64,000 nucleotides of DNA, taken from Sclerotinia nivalis (Eukaryota > Ascomycota > Leotiomycetes > Helotiales > Sclerotiniaceae). Each line of letters begins with the position of its first letter. Position 1 is the stretch's first letter. The DNA lies in NCBI GenBank assembly GCA_029531795.1, contig JAPEIS010000013.1:620001-684000 (forward strand), read 5' to 3'. Position numbers and translations under genes: made by a program. The notes below the pieces were generated by a model. The model was not told the origin of the DNA. It was given only the letters and a program-made list of their open reading frames with translations, and searched no databases. This document shows, in pieces, positions 1 through 11,500 of the stretch.

Positions 1-1230
1 TATTCAAGCTATTTATATCGTTATTCAAACAAATAAGATCGAGGAATTCAAAGCGGAAAATGTCGAGCTTCTTCGCACTCTAATCGGCAAGCAAACTCAG
101 CTGGACACCGGTGGTATTACCATTAATCAGAAACCGATCACTCCTCGCCAAACTCAAAAGGATCTGTTTGTTTTTAAAAGCGAAAGATCTAATATTCTCG
201 TCCGACAAAAGGATTATCAGTTCTGGAAGTTGGGTTTGCAATTCTGTTGGATAATCGATTTACAACTTTTTGTTTTCGAACAAAAGAAGATTAGCTATAC
301 TATTAATCTTCTCGATAATCAAGTATGATAAGAGTATATTACGGATATTATTAGATTCGTTAACGATCCTATTTGTTTCGATTCTATTGTTTCGTTTTTG
401 GCCAAATTGGACAAATTATATATCTCTGTGGATATCGAAAGGGAAGCCTCGCTTAAATTCGATAAGCTTTTTATAAATCCAAAAGAATCCTTTTCGGTTT
501 TCTTTTCTATATTGTTTCATTTTGCTAACTCTTATCATAAATTTGATTGCGAGATTGTTAATGCAATAAAACAAAAGATTACAATCCCCCTTCGAACTTT
601 GATCATCGATAACTCGAACCCCTGTATGGCCAACGATGTTGATAATTGGCAAAAGAAATTCTCTACTTGGAATCAGAATCTTTATAATGCTGAGTATTAT
701 AACAAAAATTCTAATAAAGTATCTATTGCTAATAATAATCTTATAAACCTCAATATAATAAAACAAAAAGGATAACAAAAAAAGGATCCGCAAAATAAGA
801 AAAAGAAATTTAATCCTACGATTTCTTGTAATTGTTGTAATAGGATTAATTATCTTCAGATTGATTATTATATTATTTATAATATCAATAATAATTTTCT
901 TTCTGATAAATAAACTTTTATTAATACCTTTTCTAATTGCAATATCACTACTTCAACTAATCCGATTCTCGATTAATACATTATCGTTCCGGCTTTTCGA
1001 AATGCCAATAGGTTTAATAATAATCGCAATGGATTTCGAGAAGGATATATTAGTAATTAGGTATAAAACTAACAATATCTGAATCAGATACAATAATAAG
1101 GCTATATCGAGCCAAAAGAGATTATCTCTATATCCAATTCAATTAAGGAAAGTCCCGAACAAAAAAAAGATTAATCTCTACGAAAAATTGTTTATAAAGG
1201 AATATTAAAAACAAAAAGGTAAATCGAGGA

Positions 1231-1575
1231 ATGGATAGAGATAAACTATTGCAGTTCAATTCTATAAATAGCAAATCTCTATTCGTTAAAACTATTATAT
1301 TCTTTGTATATGAAAATCCCTTTACTGTTACAAATCTTATTGATAATGGATGCTCTGGAAAAGCCTTTATTGATTATTCTTTTGTTTCCAAACACAATAT
1401 TGAAATACAACTCTTATTTCACCTTCGCGAACTTCGATTTACCGATGGAAAGATCGTTAACAGAATTACAGAATATTTTGTAATAGAAATCGTTATAAGA
1501 GATTATTATAAATATTGGTTCTTTTATATTATTCAGCTTTCATCAGAGATATTGTTAATCTTTAGTTTATTATAA
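1231..1575 (+). pseudogene. Retrotransposon aspartic protease remnant
   Basis: The stretch reads as an open segment with LIDNGCSGKAFIDYS, which corresponds to the LIDSGCSG-x-FID active-site region of fungal gypsy proteases. The usual DSG triad reads DNG here, consistent with a G-to-A change. It lies between the Gag remnant and the reverse transcriptase, as expected. The segment has no independent gene structure and is part of the decayed element. Confidence 0.65.
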
Positions 1576-2639
1576 TTATAGTACTATAATCTTATTATCA
1601 ATTGAATAAAGATGAATTTAACATTTTTTTTAAATTATTATAATTCAGAACTAGTTATTGTATTAATAATCCTATCTTCGATCAAAAAATAAAAGAATTT
1701 AGCAAAAGTTATTCTATAATAGATTATTGATATTATTGAATCTTTAAATAAATTCCTTATCGATTCTGATATAGAAGCTAAATATACAATTTATAAATAC
1801 TGCTTTTTATATATCGAGGATTATTTAAAAGATAATATCGATTGTTTATTTATTCAAACACTTTCTATTTTTAAAAGAACTTTTTATAAAAAACCTTTTA
1901 TTGAAGAGATACCAGATGAAGATTATATATTATAATCTAACGATTCTTTTATTGATCTCGAATTTCAGTAGGGTCTAATATCTAGTATAAATCATTATCG
2001 AACAAAGCACTACAGAGAACCAAATAATCAAGTACAGATGATTCTCAATTATCTGTATCCAAAATCAATCTTAAAGATTGCAGATTGGTATTGGTTTATT
2101 TATAATCCAAAAAACTATTTGTTTTTGTTTTTTGTTAGGGAACTCTTTATGTTTATTTATAAAGATACAAGCTCAAATATGAATGATATTTATTGATTAC
2201 AAGTTTTTAGTTTTGTTTCGTTTTGTCAACAAAATAACATTCGGGCTATCCAATTAATATAGGATGAATTGGATGCCATACAGAAAACTGTTGAGCAAGA
2301 TTATCTGCGATAGGTTATATTGTTCTCGATATTCATAGAAGGGGATTTTCGATCAATTTTATAAGGGCAAGGTAATATAATAAAAATGCTTTTTAGAATT
2401 CTATTGCAATTTTATAATTTTATATATGATTGTTATAAGCCGCTTTATTTGCGAAAGGTCTCTGAGGCTGATATCGATAAATTTTTAATTGACAAATTTC
2501 CCTTTAGTGACGATCAAATACAATAAAGGTTTCCTATATAATTATAAGACAAACTTCCTGTTTTCTTTTCATATTATATAAATAAATTGCTGTCTTGTCG
2601 AATCTAAGATCATAAAATTGAATTGATATTTGATAAAGA

Positions 2640-3558
2640 GTTATTTTATTTCAAAAACCGTTCTTTATTGTTAATAGAATTGATAATGGTATACAAATAG
2701 CTTAATGATAATCTCTCCAAGGGGTTCATTCGGGAATCGAGATCGCGGTGCATTTCTCCTTTGCTATTGGTTGTCAAGCCGGAAGGGGGGGTCTGTATTT
2801 GTCAAGATTATCGAGGACTAAATAACGTTATTATAAAGAATCGTTATCCATTATCTATCGTTTGCGAAACGTTAGATACTTTTTGTAATACAAAAATTTA
2901 TATCAAGTTTGATATCATTGCAATGTTCAACAAATTGCGAATTGTTGAAAGGGATGAATGGAAAACTGTATTCATTATTCGTTTTGGTTTTTTTGAATCT
3001 CTGGTTATATTTTTCGGTCTTTGTAATGTGCTTGTATCGTTCCAACATTATATCAATCATATGCTTTTCGACAAGTTGGACAAGTATTATACTATATATC
3101 TTGATAACGTTCTAATTTACTCCGATAATCTTGTAAAGCATAAAGAACATATCCGTCAAGTAGTTCAAAAGTTAATGGATATTGGATTACAGATTGATAT
3201 TAACAAATGCGAGTTCGAAATTATGAAGACAAAGTATTTGGGTTTTATTATTACAATTGAAGGTATCGAAATAGATCAAGAAAAGGTTATGGTTATTATA
3301 TTTTGGGAATTGCCTTTATGTGTAAAGGATTTACAACGATTTTTTGGTTTTGCTAATTTCTATCGATGTTTTATAAAAGATTTTTCAAAGATTTGTTGCT
3401 CTCTCAACGATCTCTTGCGGAAGAATATTATATGGGATTGGACTGCAGATCATATAAAGGCTTTTGATATTTTAAAAAGAGCTTTCACAATAACGCCGGT
3501 TTTGGTATACTTTGATTACAAACGGAAAACTGTTTTGGAAATCGACGCTTCCGATTGA
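2640..3558 (+). pseudogene. Gypsy reverse transcriptase and start of RNase H (decayed)
   Basis: The longest surviving open stretch (2761-3558) carries recognisable RT blocks: the KGFIRES...SPLLLVVKPEGG entry, QDYRGLNN, and YLDNVLIYSDN, followed by the connection domain and FFGFANFYRCFIKDFS. The catalytic YxDD box reads YLDN: its second aspartate has become asparagine, which alone should abolish polymerase activity. That change is TpG to TpA on this strand, i.e. CpA to TpA on the other, the RIP dinucleotide. RNase H begins near VLEIDASD at 3530, where a stop interrupts, and continues in the same frame to about 3900. Confidence 0.85.
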
Positions 3559-4239
3559 ACTTCAGAAAAAGTTCTCTTACAATACAATAATAATAACGTT
3601 TTGCATTTAGTCGCTTATTTTTCATTTAAATATATAGCAGCGGAATGCAATTATGAGATCTACGATAAAGAACTACTCGCTATTATCAAAACAATAGAAG
3701 AATAACGCTCAGAACTCCAAAACTCATAAAAGAAGTTCGAGATTCTTACTAATCACAAGAACCTCGAATATTTTATGATTACAAAAGCTTTCAATCAATA
3801 ACAAATGCGATAATCTGAATTTCTATCTCAATATAATTTCTGTATAATCTATCAACCAAAAAACAAAACTATTCGATTAAACACACTAAATAGAAAATAC
3901 AAAGATCGATTGTATCGCTTTGATCCAAACGATGAACATCTAAAGAATCGAAAACACGTTGTTCTTCTTTAGAACTGTTTTGACAACAACCTTTATAAGG
4001 ATTTGATTAGATATATCAATTTAGCACCAATAGAAACAATAATACTATTTTATAATCAATCAATTGATATTTTAATTGATATAACATATACTAAATCCGA
4101 CATCGCAGATCAACTTATCTTTATTCTTAACAATCTATCGATGATTAAATAGCCAAAAGAGTATTGTAAAACCTTTCAGATCGTTATACAAGATTGTTCA
4201 GTCCAAAATAATAGAATTTATTACTGGGATAAGATTTGG

Positions 4240-5085
4240 GTTTCACCAAACGATGAATTCAAACTCCAAATTATCTATCGAACTTATTCTTTTAATCCTG
4301 TTGATCATTCTGATCGAATTAAAACGATCGATTTTGTCTTTCGTATATATTAATAATCTAATATGTATTTGGAGATCGTGTTTTATATGAAGGTCTGCGA
4401 ATTTTGTACTCGCACTAAATCGTCCAAATCGGCGCCTCCCGGATTTTTGAAACCGCTGTCTGTCCCTTTTCACACATAATCTGATATCTCAATCGACTAT
4501 ATTACATCGCTTCCGGATTGTATTCGTTATAATTCTACCTATAAATATATCTTGATGGTAATCTGTAGACTAACCAAAATGAGATATTTCATCGATACAT
4601 GTATACTAACGACAAAGAAGCTAATCGATGCTTTTATCAATCGTATCTATATACTTTATAGACTTCCGAACAATATCATTTCCGATTGAGGAACGCAGTT
4701 CGTATCAGGATTCTGATTATAACTTTCGGAGCAGTTGAAAGTTATTTTAAAACATTCTTCAGCTTTTCATTTTCAAACAGATAATCAGATTGAATATATT
4801 AATTCAATTCTAGAGCAGTATTTATGAGTTTTTATTAACTATCATCAAGACGATTAATTGAATTGGCTATCCTTAGTCGAATTTGCATCCAATAATTTGG
4901 TCTTTGAAACAATTGATTGCTTGCCTTTCTTCGCCAATTACAGCTTTAATTTATATCTAGGTATTAAGCCTAGTAAACCTTGTTTATCGGATATGATTCT
5001 AGTACAAAAACAGGAATTTTTTAAAGGTAATAGGACTGCAGATCGTATGGAATGTATCTTGGAGCAACTTTGTACTCTTGTATAG
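4240..5085 (+). pseudogene. Gypsy integrase core remnant
   Basis: Conceptual translation across several stops shows a CEFCTRTKSS zinc-binding remnant, then the catalytic core with SIDYITSLPDC, YKYILMVICRLTKM, a NIISD-stop-GTQF block and FHFQTDNQIEYINSILEQYL. The final part (4858-5085) matches the LxxxEFA-N phase of gypsy integrases (NWLSLVEFASNNLVFET). Stops at several positions make it non-coding. Confidence 0.8.
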
Positions 5086-5394
5086 CAAACAATTACTATT
5101 TATAAAGACTATACTAATCGTTATCGCTCTGATTCACTTTGTTACACTGTTGGCCAGAAAGTCTTTGTCAATATCAAGAATATGAAGACTTTGTGCAAAG
5201 CAAAAAAGCTAAATAATAAATAGGTCGGCCTTTATGAAATTATCAAAGTTTATCTTTGTACTTGTTTTATTCAATTGCTTGAGAATATTAAAATCTTCCT
5301 TGTTTTCTATCATTCTTTTTTACTTTCAGTTTATACTAATCCTCACTTCCCAGCTTAAGCAATAATTAACAAGTCAGAATTCTTGACTACATGG

Positions 5395-5615
5395 GACAGA
5401 ATTTTGAAAAGGGATAACGATAAGAATAAGTTTATTCAAAAATAAATATTTGAAAAAGTTCTAGATAATCACGATAAGGATGGTTATCATTATTTGGTCA
5501 AATGGAGATATTATACATCAATTTGGCAACTAGCTAATGATTTAAAGAGTAACGAGAAGGTTTTTATCGAATATCATCGCCTTCATCCAAAAAAGCCAGA
5601 ACTGCCAGTTTGAAT
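5395..5615 (+). pseudogene. Chromodomain remnant at the end of the gypsy polyprotein
   Basis: The translation shows FEKVLDNHDKDGYHYLVKW, then RYYTSIWQLANDLKSNEK and FIEYHRLHPKKPELP, the layout of a chromodomain: beta strands with YLVKW, then the W-x-P/L-E helix. In intact chromoviruses this module reads histone H3 lysine methylation and directs integration into heterochromatin. An in-frame TAA precedes it at about 5442. It is unusually well preserved compared with the rest of the element. Confidence 0.75.
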
Positions 5616-5908
5616 CCTAAAGCATTCCGACACTATTATATTACAACCGGAACCACAGAATTTGTAATCGGAGTTATATAGCGCGATTGCTACACCCACT
5701 TTACGAAAATCCATTTGCATCAAGATTGTTCGCTTCGTTTAAAAGTATATTATGTGTTATAACAATAAGGAATATAACATTATTAAAGAATATCATATGT
5801 TTTTTGTTTAGAAATCTAATTGAGGAAAGAGATTTATATTTTTTCTTTATTTTTCTTTATTTTTTAATATTTATTTGGGATCAAATGAGTTTTTTGAAAA
5901 GGGAGTAT

Positions 5909-6095
5909 TGTTACGGGTTTATCTCCCTTCACCTGTACATGATTATGTGTGCCTTAGGTATACATGTATACACTCACTTCTATATAGTCAGGTCACTTTC
6001 TTGACCTTCTTCTCCTCCTCGTAGTACAACAATAGATCAAACCTACACATACCTTTTCCCTCACCGTGATACAAATACTATTTGAGAAAGATTTT
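5909..6095 (+). repeat. Candidate 3' LTR (start well supported, end not defined)
   Basis: A purine tract (AAAAGGGAGTA) immediately precedes TGTTACGGG at 5909, the arrangement of a polypurine tract followed by an LTR beginning with TG. The next ~180 bases are less AT-rich than their surroundings. No 5' copy lies in the window, so the other LTR end cannot be fixed by comparison; the end given is only where the copia remnant begins to be readable. Confidence 0.45.
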
Positions 6096-6129
6096 TAGTA
6101 ATCAAATTATACAATAAATAAAAGCCTTG

Positions 6130-7800
6130 AAAGTTATTATTGTTGATACTGAAAATTCTGTTCAAACTGATGGTCCAATAGTGCTTTTTGAGGTAATAGA
6201 ATTTGAGGAGGCTATACAAAAAGATAATGAGCAATGATTAAAAGCTATCAGATCTGAATTGATTAGTCTTCGGGAGAATAGTATATTCGAGATTATATAA
6301 GGGAAAGTGCCGGGAGACAAGAAATTGATGACTTCCAAATAGGTTTTGTAGAACAAAATGAATCAATTCAATAAGATAATTAAACAAAAGATTAGATTTA
6401 TTGTAAAAGGATATCTACAAAAAGAAAATATCGATTTCAAAGAAATATTTATAGAAATCGGGAGATATTTTATATTGAGAATTTTATTTGTTAAAATTGC
6501 ATTTGAAGATCTAGAAATAGATAATATAGATATGGATATTGTTTTTCTTAATGAAAAACTAATAGATATAAAAATACTAATAGAAATTCTATAGTTCTTT
6601 GAGAAAGTATTCCTTAAAATCAAAGAAATGCTTTAGAAAAACCTTCAAGGAATTAGAGTTTTCTTTAAGCTCAAAAAATCACTTTATAGTTTTAAACAAG
6701 CCCTGAGAATTTGGTGATTAGTAATTAAAAAGTTTTTTAAAGAATTAGGTTTATCAATTTCCTTTGCAAATCCAAATCTATTCGTTGGCAAAAGCATTTC
6801 TATTCTTCTATATATCGATGATATACTAATTATCGGGAAACGAACAGATATTAACAAAATCAAGAAAAGGATTGGTGAACAATGAAAGTGCAAGGATTTA
6901 GGATCTACTCAGATGTTTCTAGGATTTCAGATCGAACGAAATAGAGCAAAACGAACCTTCAAAATTCACAATTCAAATTATACGAAAAAAATCCTCTAAC
7001 GATTTCAAATCGATAATTCTGCGAAGAAGAATCTGTTACTTCCCTTAAGAACAGTTATTCATATAATAAAGATAGAAGAATTACTCGAAAAGAACAACAA
7101 GAATTTATATCTGCAGATTATAAATTCAACAATATACCTAACAAATTGCAATCGATCTGATATCTCTTTTGCTATAAAACAATTAGCTAGAGTTATATAA
7201 TCATCTAGAGAACAATATTTTATTTATACAAAGTATCTATTTTAATATCTTGCAAATACGATCGATATTGATTTGATATATTTAGAACAATTACAATAAT
7301 TATTTTCCGAATATAATGCTTTCACAGATTCTATATAGGGTTTTGAACAACGAAACAAATTAATTTAGAGTATTGTAATTATAAGATATAGAGGAACAAT
7401 AATCTAATTGTCTACAAAACAGAAATCTACTTTTCAAAGTATAATAAAGGCAAAGATTATTATTGCAAACAAAGGATTTAAGGAATTAGTATGAATAGAA
7501 AAGCCAGTTCAGGATTTAGGGGAAAGATCTTCGATCGAATTATTTATTCTAATATTATATTGCGATAACAAAAGCGGTGTAGATTGGATTAAGGAAAATA
7601 AGTTTCATAACAAAACAAAGTATATTAATATTAGATAGTATTATATTAGAGATAATATAGTTGATACAAATAAGCTTAGAGTTTTATAAATTGTAGAAAT
7701 CGATCAAACAGTGGATATTCTTATTAAACAATTTATATACCCCGATTTTTGTATACATTGCATTGGTTTAGAGCTCGATATTGATGTAGAATAATTGGGA
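6130..7800 (+). mobile_element. Truncated, decayed Ty1/copia retrotransposon (RT and RNase H only)
   Basis: Reading through stops, the plus strand gives the copia RT entry (LKAIRSELISLRENSIFEI), then IRFIVKGYLQKENIDFKEIF, DMDIVFLNEKLID, LKKSLYSFKQALRIW and YIDDILIIGKR, the last being the copia YxDD region with its DD intact. RNase H follows at about 7260-7700, with CDNKSGVDWIKEN and HNKTKYINIR. No integrase or Gag was recognised upstream, so this is a 3' fragment lying directly against the gypsy LTR candidate, perhaps a nested or adjacent insertion. Many stops and extreme AT content indicate the same decay as the gypsy element. Its 3' LTR was not resolved; 7966-8050 may belong to it. Confidence 0.85.
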
Positions 7801-8049
7801 GTATTTTTGTATTGTAATATAAGCTTAGGATTATAGATTACTGAACTTCTATAGGGAGATTAGGCAATGCGATTATAATTGAAGGTTAGAATGTTGCTAT
7901 AAAAATTAACGAAGCTTTATTATATATTTCGTGTAGTTCTTTAATGATCATGGTTTCTGATTATAAAAGGAATGTTAGAACATGTGATGCTTGCTAATAC
8001 TAGCTTCCGCACTAGCACATATATCTCTTCAAGCTGTACCATAGAATAT

Positions 8050-8561
8050 TAGTTACACATATAATAATATATGCTTGATTGCCCTTCCAACAATTTTAAT
8101 CTTTTTATTTTATTTTATTTTACTATTTCATTATTCTACTCACATATCCACGGTACATCCACTTTCCTCTTCGTTGTTTTCAACACCGTAGAATTCATAA
8201 GATGCAAGACACAACCAAGACAGTAGACCGAAAAGTATTAATCTTATTCTGAAAAAGAGTCCCTAAATCCTAACTACGCCCCATTGCATTCCATTCTGCC
8301 CGTTTTGAAATAACCCAAGCTCAAATCAATCCAATAATATAATGCAATTAAAATTCCTTTCCTCTCTTCACAACGACCCTGCCACCCATCGATACGATTC
8401 AAATCGCTTCAATGCTTCAAATCCCAATCCAACAACCCATTGATTACTCTCAAATATTTTCGAAGGTGGCAAGAAAATTATTCAATTCGTGCAAAGGATG
8501 AAAAAATTGACTCCGTTTTATATGCATGCAGTTCAAACATAAATCTCCTCATTCATTTTCC
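8050..8561. other. Boundary between repeat block and gene space; 3' flank of the class V chitin synthase
   Basis: Base composition shifts back towards that of the genic part of the window. I see no open reading frame or repeat here beyond short T-rich runs. It probably holds the 3' UTR and terminator of the minus-strand chitin synthase, whose stop is at 8562. Confidence 0.5.
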
Positions 8562-11500
8562 TCATAGCTGACCAGAAAGAAGCGCTTCAGTTGCTATTCA
8601 AAAATTAGTTATCAAGCAATACAAACCAGGGACAAAGTAAAAGCATACCAGAATTAATATAAGCTCTTCTAGCATCAAGCGAAACACCGAATCTCTTCTC
8701 CAACTCCATCTTGATACTCTTCTTCGTAACCGTCATCAAATCAGCTGTCCTGAGGATGTCTCTGATTTCCTGCAAGATAGAGTCATCATTCGGCAAGCCC
8801 GCCAGATTAGACATCTCCATTTCTTGTTGACCGAAATATTGACTCCCGCTGAATTGACTAGCACGATTTCCTGGTGTACCCATTCCCATTTCAGATGGTG
8901 CCAATGAAAGTCGAGATTGGTATGGATTTACGTTCTTAGAATCAACGCCATAACCGTTGTAATGTGACACCGGTCGAGATGCCGGAATTGCGTATTCCGA
9001 AACACCAGGTTGGTACTTGGTGCCATAGGAATATCCTGAAACTACAGATCGTCCATCATCATCCTGTTGCGTTTGGGCTTCCCAAAGCTCGGCTTGGTAG
9101 TCTTCCCATTTCTTATGCGGAATAGAAGCAGGATCAAACACTCCTTCGTCTGTGATGACGATCTGCTTACCCTTCTCTCCCGTCACGACACGAGTGTTAC
9201 CCCACGAGAAATCATCCATATGCCAGAAACTATACAATGGCAAGCATAAGGAGTACACGGGAATGGCAAGGATGTAGAGAATCATCCATCCGATCATTTC
9301 CCACTTGCGTCGCACGATGAAAATAATTGCTTGCAAACCATAAATTGCAGCAAGTAGAACGAAAGCCGTGACAGGAACGTAACTTGGCGATTGTATGACG
9401 AGGACGATAAGGTAGACAATATAAGCAACCGTGACAGGCTGAACCAAGGTGGAGACCAAATCGATCATAACAACGAAACGCATACTGAAGCAGCAGAATC
9501 CACAAAGTTCGGACATAGGCACGAGTTCTGCGAGATTGTGTACAGTCGAGTTGATCCAGCGACGACGTTGAGAAAGGAAGACTGCCCAGGTATCGGGAGC
9601 AATGGTCCAAGCGTGAGCGGTACTGATGTATTTGGTCTTGTACTTGCCGTGATACTTCATGAGTAGTGTGGTCAAATAACGATCCTCTCCCAGATGGAGC
9701 AAGTTCTTCATGTGAAGCGTGTCGACTCGAATGTTGGAATAGTTATCCACCACTTCCCGGCTGACAAATAGAGGCTTTCCGGATTCTGCAGCTCGAACAC
9801 GATACATTGTGAAACAACCCGGCAAACAAGTAACACTACCGAACAAACTTTCGAATGCCTTAGCCAGGTTGTGAGAGATGAAGTATTCATAAACTTGAAT
9901 CATGGTGATAAATGATGATTTGGAGTTCGTCAATGATGTTTCTCCACATACACCGAGCAGTTTAGTATCGTTCAAGAATGCCGAAATCATACGAGAGGCG
10001 GAATCCGCTGCAACGACTGTATCGGCATCAATTTGTAACATGAACTCATAGAATGTCGGATTGACACCAATGATATTGCGGATTTGATGATACATTTCAA
10101 GCTCAAGGGGGCTCATGGGCGCATTGTAGTGAACACGGTTCAAGAATCGCATCATGACCATCTGAGAATCACGTTTTCCTCTGTTTCCTGGTTTAGAAAC
10201 TTCAGAAGGCTTGCCAACCTTCACAACAACCAAGAAAGGAACGATGTGACCTTGGACCTCGTAAAGACCAGAATAACATTTGCCCATATTGTGTTGTTTC
10301 ATTCCCTCGCCCAAAGATTCAAAGCTTAGAGGCTCAGGATCAACAGTATCTGATACTCCAAGAATGTCCAAAACGATACGTGGGGTGGGTCTGTCGTTAC
10401 CCTGACCAATAATCATACCGTCACAGATAATGACCAAGAGTTTGCGTTTGTCATCATACTTCATTCTAGCGATAGAGTCGATAGCTCGACGAAGGGAATC
10501 CTCGTCTTCTGTGTAGACAGGCACTTGGCAAATGACAAACTTATCCAGGTTTTCGGGAATGTTTTTACCGCCGAACTGGAGAGCTGCGAGAAACTTGAAG
10601 ACGATAACGGTGCAGAGAATAAGTGAAATGGCCAATATCAAGTATTCGGCAAATTGACACCTGACAGAGTTTCTGGTATCAACGTCTGCAACATAGAAGA
10701 GATTATTGAGACAAATCTGCATCCTAGACCGCATCTCGTCACTGATGGCAAGAGCCTTCCAGTAGTTCGTAACATCCTTTCCAGATTTTTGCTGAAACAA
10801 GTCCACGACTAAGGGTGACATGAAATCGACACTAACACCAGCAGGTGCGGTGTCTCCCTCGGCGACGATGACTTTACGGCCTCCCGAAACATACTTCGTT
10901 AAGTCGTAGACCTTGCCATCTATGATGGCAATTGAGCTCAGTTTCGAAGCAAGAGTTTTGACATACTTTGCCGTGTAACCAATACGACCCTTGTAATAAC
11001 CGGACTCCTTGAGCATGATCATTTGCTCCATAAACCAATCAGGGCGACTATCGTTTTTGAAGGCACGGAAGTCGTGATACGCAGCATTAGTATCCGTGCT
11101 ACTAACTGTAGATGCGGAACCGCTGACATTGGTGGAAGTATAATCGAGCTGCACTGAGGGATCAATAGATCCTGTCGTTCCTTGACAGAGAGCCGAGACT
11201 TGGATGGGAAATAGGCCGGTAGCATCGATACCAGCATACTTTAGAAGACTCTTTTGGGGTATGATCGATGGGTAATGATGTGTTGAGAAGCCCGAGAGAT
11301 CAAAGACCGATCCTCTGATGGCAATGTAAGCATCAGATTTTTTCCCGTCGTAAGAACCCAATTCAGCCGCACTATAGACGTGTTGAGTAGGACAGATCAA
11401 TTTCGGAAAGAGTACAACGAAAAAAGCGGAGAAGAGACAACTCCACCAAATCATCATGTTAATGGCAAGCTTCTCTCTCCAGGCCAATCGAACATCCTTT

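Larger units (their letters stand above)
1..5908 (+). mobile_element. Decayed Ty3/gypsy chromovirus-type LTR retrotransposon (5' end outside window)
   Basis: Plus-strand translation, interrupted by dozens of stops, follows the order of a Ty3/gypsy element: Gag-like region (1-850) ending in a weak CNCC knuckle remnant, aspartic protease (about 1231-1575), reverse transcriptase (about 2640-3300), RNase H (about 3480-3900), integrase (about 4240-5100) and a chromodomain (about 5395-5615). A C-terminal chromodomain places it with the chromoviruses, as in fungal Boty/MAGGY/Maggy-like elements. The block is far more AT-rich than the genes from 8.5 kb on, and many stops are TAA/TAG where glutamine codons would be expected, which fits C-to-T change at CpA, the RIP pattern. 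The 5' LTR is not in the window. It cannot encode active proteins as it stands. Confidence 0.9.
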
